A DNA stretch of 53,213 nucleotides from the NCBI GenBank assembly GCA_045652765.1, contig JAZOLG010000050.1, forward strand, positions 1 to 53,213, read 5' to 3'. The stretch comes from UBA1231 sp045652765 (GTDB lineage Bacteria > Bacillota_I > Bacilli_A > ML615J-28 > CAG-313). The position numbers and the translations under genes are program-made. Under the pieces are notes generated by a model, which was not told where the DNA came from, ran no database searches, and saw only the letters and a program-made list of their open reading frames with translations. Positions 53,187-53,213 of this stretch are shown here, one piece after another. Numbering within the stretch: position 1 is the stretch's first letter; every line of letters begins with the position of its first letter.

Positions 53187-53213
53187 AATTATGTAATAAT
53201 TTGTTAAAATTTT

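Overview
The window is an AT-rich, low-GC Gram-positive chromosome segment. TGA is used as a stop (for example at the ends of ftsW and pheA), so the standard bacterial code applies, unlike Mycoplasma. Genes for peptidoglycan synthesis (ftsW, murG, murB), ftsZ, CotJ-type spore-coat homologues, a large gut-type repeat surface protein and a complete F-type ATP synthase suggest an uncultured walled member of the Bacilli/Erysipelotrichia/RF39 neighbourhood, probably host-associated. Genus cannot be read from the sequence.

Left host region (1-9972): the tail of a TipAS-like regulator, a small nitroreductase, a lipoprotein with repeated OB-fold-like domains, a 4-alpha-glucanotransferase, a 1536-residue membrane-anchored repeat protein, then the first 97 codons of ftsW.

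Element (about 9973-31360): a 21,388-bp mobile element is inserted inside ftsW. The two ftsW pieces rejoin in frame to exactly 364 codons at a GG dinucleotide. The deduced attP is a dyad centred on that GG (CGACA-N4-GG-N4-TGTCG, with outer arms ATTTAAGTGT and ACACTTAAAT). The element carries three large serine recombinases (one beside each end, one internal), an HU-like protein, two zinc-ribbon proteins (one with an M20/M28-like peptidase core), small unknown proteins, a DUF262/DUF1524 (GmrSD-like) restriction protein, and a type I restriction-modification system whose HsdS has EcoR124-type TAEL repeats. It also has an RNase III-fold protein with two dsRNA-binding domains and substituted catalytic residues, placed behind a terminator-containing leader, and a GC-richer intergenic region of about 400-500 nt that folds into a large RNA closed by a 16-bp long-range helix. 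No capsid, tail, relaxase or conjugation genes are visible, so it looks like a defence-carrying integrative island.

Right host region (31359-53213): the rest of ftsW, then murG, murB, cotJA-JB, cotJC, ftsZ, rpiB, two AtpI/AtpZ-like membrane genes and atpBEFHAGDC (the c subunit has a Na+-binding signature). A nine-gene operon follows with an aminotransferase, pheA, aroB, aroC, an aroE-aroK fusion, aroQ, aroA, tyrA and a DAHP synthase, which together encode the route from PEP and erythrose-4-phosphate to chorismate and on to Phe and Tyr.

Most notable are the ftsW interruption with a readable attachment site, the large structured RNA, and the RNase III-like double dsRBD protein. The last two lie on the same element and may form an undescribed RNA-centred module, although nothing in the sequence proves that they act together. 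All genes I accept are on the + strand.
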